NCBI GenBank assembly: GCA_018664365.1
Contig: JABJOK010000012.1
Span: 1 to 17,940 of the forward strand
Length of the DNA stretch: 17,940 bases
Reading direction: 5' to 3'
From: Candidatus Peregrinibacteria bacterium
GTDB taxonomy: Bacteria; Patescibacteriota; Gracilibacteria; UBA1369; LOWO2-01-FULL-3
The translations under genes were made by a program, and so were the position numbers. Position 1 is the stretch's first letter, and every line of letters starts with the position of its first letter. Below are positions 14,268 through 17,940 of the stretch, in pieces. The notes under the pieces are model-generated. The model was not told the origin of the DNA, searched no databases, and was given only the letters and a program-made list of their open reading frames with translations.

Positions 14268-16527
14268 ATTTATCTGGAGGAAGGTTGTAGTAGTCGAATA
14301 GGTATGTCGCTATTTGGTTGAATACTGGAGCTGCTGTTGAAGACCCCCATTCGCTTGAACGAGGTCGATCGAATTTTATTAGGATTACAAATTGAGGATC
14401 GTCAACTGGTCCGAATCCAGCAAAACTTGTAATAGTTGTTCCACTTCCTGATAGGGCTACACCGTGTTTGTATGTTTGAGATGTACCGGTTTTTCCTCCA
14501 ACATAATGATTATGAACTCCCCCAGCATTGGCCACTCCATTCTCGACTGAATTTGTTAGCATTTGTACCATTTTTGCAGAGGTGTCCTCAGATATTACTC
14601 TGCGTATTTCGTGAGGCTCTATAGAGGTTATTGTTTCGTTGTCATGCCTTACTTCTTCAACTATGTAAGGTTGCATTAGTACGCCCCCATTAACCACTGC
14701 GCTATATGCATTTGCAAGCTGGATCATGGTGACTGTCATACCTTGTCCGAAGGCATGAGTGGCAAGTTCTGACTCTGTCCAATCTTCAAAATAATCAATT
14801 TTCCCAATGGCTTCGCTATCAAATTCGATATCTGTACGATCAAGGAATCCAAATTTGTCTAGATAGCTATAAAACAAAGCTCCTCCCATTTTTTTTGCTA
14901 TGAATGTCATTCCAGTATTCAGTGATTCTGCCAGAACAGTTGTCATATTTACGAGCCCAAAATATCCATCTGAGTTTTTTATTTCAAAATCGTATTCTTC
15001 ACTATAAACATTCCAATCCACTCCTACTGGACCCACGTCATTATAGGTTGTGTTTGGTGTTATATCTCCATCATCGATTCCAATTGCCATCGCAATAGTT
15101 TTGAATACTGATCCTGGTTCGTATGGCCAGGAAACGATTTTATTATGATAAACCTCTGGTCCAACAAAGTTTTCGTATCGATAGTATCTAGAGTTTCCTT
15201 TTTCATCTTTTTCCTCAAAGACTTGGTATCTATCTAGAGTGATTTCATTTTTGTAGAAATAATAAATTCCTTCTTCATTTGAAGGAAAGAGGTTCTCAAC
15301 TTCCTCAGGTGTGAAATTAATTTCTATTTTTTTAAACACTTCCCCGTAATTATTTGGGTCAAAACTTGGAGCGTGTGCCATCGCAATTATGGCTCCTGTT
15401 TGCGGATTTTGGACAATCACTTGGCCGCTATCTGCCTGGTATGCCCATACTGCGTGGCTAAGAATTTTTTCAACTTCTAGTTGAACTGATCTGTCGATTG
15501 TTAAGACAATATCATCTCCATCAACAGCTGGCTCAAGGACGCTGTCTCCCACAGTAATTTGGCGCCCGATAGAATCTCTTTTTGTTTGAAATTTACCTGC
15601 GACTCCTTGTAGATCAGTGTTGAACGAGCTTTCAATACCGTATTGGCCGACATTGTCCCTACTAACGTATCCAACAATGTTCGAAGCCAGGCTTCCTTCT
15701 GGATAGTAGCGGAAATATTCTTCTTGAAATCCGAGCCCTTTAAACATTTCGTCTTCATTTTCTTGGATCATCTCGGAGATAGCATCAGATGTGTCTGGAT
15801 GGAGTCTTTTTTGTAAGACAACATATCTGTTTTCACCCTTTAAAATTTGAGAAAGTTTTTTACTAGGGATTTCTACGTAATCTGCTATTTCAGAGGCAAC
15901 ATAGCTCGGGTTTGATATTATCGGAGGATAGGCATAAACAACTTCTTCGATGACCTCGATTCCGCCAACATTTAGTGCTTTTAATTTTTCGCCCATATCT
16001 TTTTCCATGTCATCTCGAAGAATTACCTCTTCACGCTGTTTGGACCCCACTTTTTCTATTAATTCTGTGCGAAATTTTTCTTCAAGTTCAATGTCTGACA
16101 AAGGAGCAATAAGTTTGGCTATATCCTCTTCTGTCATATCTATAGGAATTTTTCTTGCTGCTTCATATATTCGTTCATTATCCGCAGCTTGTTCTTCTTC
16201 TAAATTGAAAATCAATGGAGCAAGCTTGTCTGCGATGTAGACGGGGTCTTTTACTAGAGCTGGATCTACGAATAGTCGGTTTAAGGTTGTGTTTGTTCCA
16301 AGTAAAAACTCTTCACCTGAGTGGTAATCTTTCATTACTATTTCACCTCTTTGTGCTGGAAGGTCTATGAATCCGTACTGCTCTCTAGTTGCTAGTTCTT
16401 CAAAATAGGAATGAGAAATGACTTGTAGATAGAACAATCTTGCAATAAGGGTGATCGTTATAAATGCACTTCCTACTATTAGGAAAGTGATTTTGTTGAT
16501 ATCTAGACCTCCTCTTCTGTTGACCAT
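14266..16527 (-). CDS. Class B penicillin-binding protein (FtsI/PBP2-like transpeptidase)
   Basis: A 753-residue inner-membrane D,D-transpeptidase that cross-links peptidoglycan at division or elongation. One N-terminal membrane span (about 13-35) is followed by the PBP dimer-domain motif PAQRGEIV (57-64). The catalytic domain has all three motifs: S473-V-F-K476 with nucleophile S473, S535-L-N537, and K679-T-G681 in GGKTGTSQ. Usual length is 550-650; the excess comes from an acidic helical insertion at about 100-200 and an acidic/aromatic one at about 395-465 ahead of the SxxK motif. Whether it is FtsI or PBP2 cannot be settled from this locus, which has no other cell-wall genes. It is monocistronic, divergent from the M16 peptidase gene. 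Confidence 0.92.
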   Translation of the reverse strand: MVNRRGGLDINKITFLIVGSAFITITLIARLFYLQVISHSYFEELATREQYGFIDLPAQRGEIVMKDYHSGEEFLLGTNTTLNRLFVDPALVKDPVYIADKLAPLIFNLEEEQAADNERIYEAARKIPIDMTEEDIAKLIAPLSDIELEEKFRTELIEKVGSKQREEVILRDDMEKDMGEKLKALNVGGIEVIEEVVYAYPPIISNPSYVASEIADYVEIPSKKLSQILKGENRYVVLQKRLHPDTSDAISEMIQENEDEMFKGLGFQEEYFRYYPEGSLASNIVGYVSRDNVGQYGIESSFNTDLQGVAGKFQTKRDSIGRQITVGDSVLEPAVDGDDIVLTIDRSVQLEVEKILSHAVWAYQADSGQVIVQNPQTGAIIAMAHAPSFDPNNYGEVFKKIEINFTPEEVENLFPSNEEGIYYFYKNEITLDRYQVFEEKDEKGNSRYYRYENFVGPEVYHNKIVSWPYEPGSVFKTIAMAIGIDDGDITPNTTYNDVGPVGVDWNVYSEEYDFEIKNSDGYFGLVNMTTVLAESLNTGMTFIAKKMGGALFYSYLDKFGFLDRTDIEFDSEAIGKIDYFEDWTESELATHAFGQGMTVTMIQLANAYSAVVNGGVLMQPYIVEEVRHDNETITSIEPHEIRRVISEDTSAKMVQMLTNSVENGVANAGGVHNHYVGGKTGTSQTYKHGVALSGSGTTITSFAGFGPVDDPQFVILIKFDRPRSSEWGSSTAAPVFNQIATYLFDYYNLPPDK

Positions 16528-16550
16528 TTATAAAAAAATTAAGCCTTGGG

Positions 16551-16559
16551 ATTATAACA
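16551..16559 (-). promoter_or_regulatory. Extended -10 promoter of the PBP gene
   Basis: On the minus strand TGTTATAAT is a perfect extended -10 element (TG, one base, TATAAT). A TTGATA further upstream is 21 bases away, too far for a -35 box. The predicted leader is about 18 nt and T-rich. Confidence 0.6.
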
Positions 16560-16571
16560 TGGATTTAATTA

Positions 16572-16580
16572 TGCTATTAT
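16572..16580 (+). promoter_or_regulatory. Extended -10 promoter of the M16 peptidase gene, nearly leaderless
   Basis: TGCTATTAT is an extended -10 element ending 10 bases before the ATG at 16591. A start at the usual distance would fall near 16587, leaving a leader of only about four nt. Confidence 0.5.
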
Positions 16581-16590
16581 CAAGCTCGAT

Positions 16591-17853
16591 ATGTTTAGAA
16601 AAACTACTTTACAAAGCGGACTTCGTGTTGTGACAGAGCAGCTTAAAGGAACAAAAGCTGTGACGGTTCTTGTACTTGCTGGTGCGGGAAGTCGCTATGA
16701 AAATCACGAGCTTCGAGGTATTTCTCACTTTTTGGAGCACATGTTTTTTAAGGGAGCTGATAAGTACAGCAATACAAAGGAAGTTTCTGAGGCGATCGAT
16801 GGAGTGGGAGGAGAGTTTAATGCTTTTACCGGAAAGGAATATGCTGGATATTATGTGAAAGTTTCTTCTGAAAGCGTTGAGCTTGCTTGTGACGTTCTTT
16901 CTGACATGCTTTTAAATTCAAAATTTGATCAAGAAGAGATAGAAAAAGAGCGTGGAGTTATTTTAGAGGAATACAATATGTATCAGGATACGCCGATGTA
17001 TCAAATTGGCTGGAATTTTGAGAATTTAGTCTTTGGAGAGCAACCTCTTGGATGGGATCAGATAGGGACAAAAGAGCTCATTAAGTCGGTTAATCATGAC
17101 GATTTCGTTAAGTATAAGAAAAAGCTATACACAGCAGATAATCTTGTAGTAGCTGTGGTAGGAAATATAGATAATGATGACGCTGTTTCATTAGTACAGA
17201 AATATTTTGATATTCCTGAAAGCAAGAAGGCTTATGACTTTGAACCTCTTAAAAAGATTGATGGAGGAAAGGTTTACTTAAAAGAGAAGAAGACAGAACA
17301 AGCTCATGTAGCGGTTGGATTTCCTGGATATGCTGAAGTTCATAAGGATCATTGGGCACTCAAGTTGTTGTCTGTTATTTTGGGAGGGAATATGAGTAGT
17401 AGGATGTTTTTGGGAGTGCGTGAAGCTAAAGGGCTAGCTTATTATATTCATACAACTACGGATAATTATATGGATGGGGGAGCAATTGTTACGAACGCTG
17501 GTGTTGATTTAAAACGTATCGATGAGGCGATTGAGGGAATTATTGAGCAATATAGACTGGTTAGAGATGAGGATATTCCTGCTGAGGAGTTAAAGAAGGC
17601 AAAGTCTTATTTGAAGGGTAAGATGGTTCTTAGTCTTGAAGATTCTGAAGAATTTGCTCATCTGCTTTCAAAGTATGAACTTTTACATGGAAAAGCTCGT
17701 TCTCCAGAAGAGATTATGAAGGCGATTGATGATGTAAAAATTTCTGATATAAAAAGGGTTGCTGAAGACCTTTTTGAGGAAGAAAAAATGAAAGTTGCAG
17801 TTATTGGTCCATACTCTGATGAGGAACATTTTAAGAAGATGCTGAAGTTTTAG
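16591..17853 (+). CDS. M16-family zinc peptidase (processing-peptidase/PqqF-like)
   Basis: A 420-residue metallopeptidase of the pitrilysin/mitochondrial processing peptidase family. The inverted zinc motif HFLEH is at 46-50 with E49 as the catalytic base, and the third ligand lies in ERGVILEEYNMYQDTP (E126 or E127). GGEFNAFTGKEYAGYYVKV (73-91) is also characteristic, and the C-terminal half has LLSVILGGNMSSRMFLGVREAKGLAYYIH, the substrate-binding domain motif (R-x-x-x-G-L-A-Y). The length equals one two-domain half, as in bacterial homologues active as dimers or with a partner. No signal peptide. Start ATG 16591 follows an extended -10 box almost directly. The stop is TAG. Confidence 0.95.
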   Translation: MFRKTTLQSGLRVVTEQLKGTKAVTVLVLAGAGSRYENHELRGISHFLEHMFFKGADKYSNTKEVSEAIDGVGGEFNAFTGKEYAGYYVKVSSESVELACDVLSDMLLNSKFDQEEIEKERGVILEEYNMYQDTPMYQIGWNFENLVFGEQPLGWDQIGTKELIKSVNHDDFVKYKKKLYTADNLVVAVVGNIDNDDAVSLVQKYFDIPESKKAYDFEPLKKIDGGKVYLKEKKTEQAHVAVGFPGYAEVHKDHWALKLLSVILGGNMSSRMFLGVREAKGLAYYIHTTTDNYMDGGAIVTNAGVDLKRIDEAIEGIIEQYRLVRDEDIPAEELKKAKSYLKGKMVLSLEDSEEFAHLLSKYELLHGKARSPEEIMKAIDDVKISDIKRVAEDLFEEEKMKVAVIGPYSDEEHFKKMLKF

Positions 17854-17859
17854 ATTTTG

Positions 17860-17891
17860 GCTTAGAGAGGTTGTCTTTTAGGCTTTTTTTT
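17860..17891 (+). terminator. Terminator after the M16 gene, overlapping the next promoter
   Basis: GCTTAGAG (17860-17867) pairs with TTTTAGGC (17876-17883), using several G-U pairs, followed by eight T (17884-17891). The next gene's -35 box lies in the loop and right arm. Confidence 0.55.
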
Positions 17892-17899
17892 GGTATAAT
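17871..17899 (+). promoter_or_regulatory. Promoter of the gene starting at 17923
   Basis: TTGTCT (17871-17876) and TATAAT (17894-17899) are 17 bases apart. The predicted start near 17906 gives an A-rich leader of about 17 nt. Confidence 0.65.
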
Positions 17900-17922
17900 T
17901 TAGGGAAATAAAAAATAAAAAC

Positions 17923-17940
17923 ATGAATATTTTTAAAGAA
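17923..17940 (+). CDS. Start of a further gene, cut by the window end
   Basis: ATG 17923 follows a good promoter and an A-rich leader; only six codons (MNIFKE) are inside the window, so no function can be given. Confidence 0.5.

Noticed and set aside
26..17853. UGA read as glycine or tryptophan, as in Gracilibacteria/SR1 or mycoplasmas
   Set aside because: All proteins are full-length under the standard code with normal GGN glycine and UGG tryptophan, and tRNA-Trp has anticodon CCA.
1..17940. CRISPR arrays, insertion sequences, phage genes or integration sites
   Set aside because: No regularly spaced repeats, transposase or integrase motifs, or terminal inverted repeats were seen; coding style is uniform across the window.

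Overview
The window is an AT-rich, gene-dense bacterial segment: 17 complete protein genes, one tRNA gene and the first codons of an 18th gene. It most resembles a Patescibacteria (CPR) genome, perhaps of the Peregrinibacteria/Gracilibacteria side. I infer this from an S-layer-homology/beta-propeller surface protein, a large class B penicillin-binding protein, very short or overlapping gene borders, an almost exclusive use of TAA stops, and start codons without Shine-Dalgarno sequences. No 16S rRNA or ribosomal protein operon is present to confirm the lineage. The genetic code appears standard: glycine is GGN, the tRNA-Trp has anticodon CCA, and no in-frame TGA is needed.

Layout. 26-1492 (-) is an M29-type metallo-aminopeptidase, divergent from an AI-2E-family membrane protein (1624-2787, +). 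2790-4119 (-) is a two-gene operon of an unknown 158-residue protein and a P-loop kinase. This operon diverges from ribosomal protein L33 (4244-4423, +), which is followed by tRNA-Trp (4515-4590, +). 4657-6429 (+) is a two-gene operon of a predicted transglutaminase-like cysteine protease and an FHA-caspase fusion. 6426-11644 (-) is a complete iron-sulfur assembly operon in the order rrf2, sufC, sufB, sufD (very short), sufS, sufU, DUF59. Divergent from it, 11778-14213 (+) encodes a secreted SLH plus beta-propeller protein. 14266-16527 (-) is a class B PBP, divergent from an M16 zinc peptidase (16591-17853, +). A further gene begins at 17923.

How the genes work together. The SUF operon is a self-contained machine: SufS takes sulfur from cysteine, SufU relays it, SufBCD builds the cluster, and the Rrf2 protein probably senses Fe-S status and controls its own promoter, where an inverted repeat brackets the -10 box. 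The PBP and the SLH protein serve the cell envelope. The most unusual unit is the FHA-caspase operon, which looks like a phosphothreonine-gated protease with a second predicted cysteine protease beside it. Its promoter shares an exact ACCCTCT element, one base downstream of the -10 box, with the promoters of the M29 peptidase and of the kinase operon. This suggests one regulon, or a shared start-site signal.
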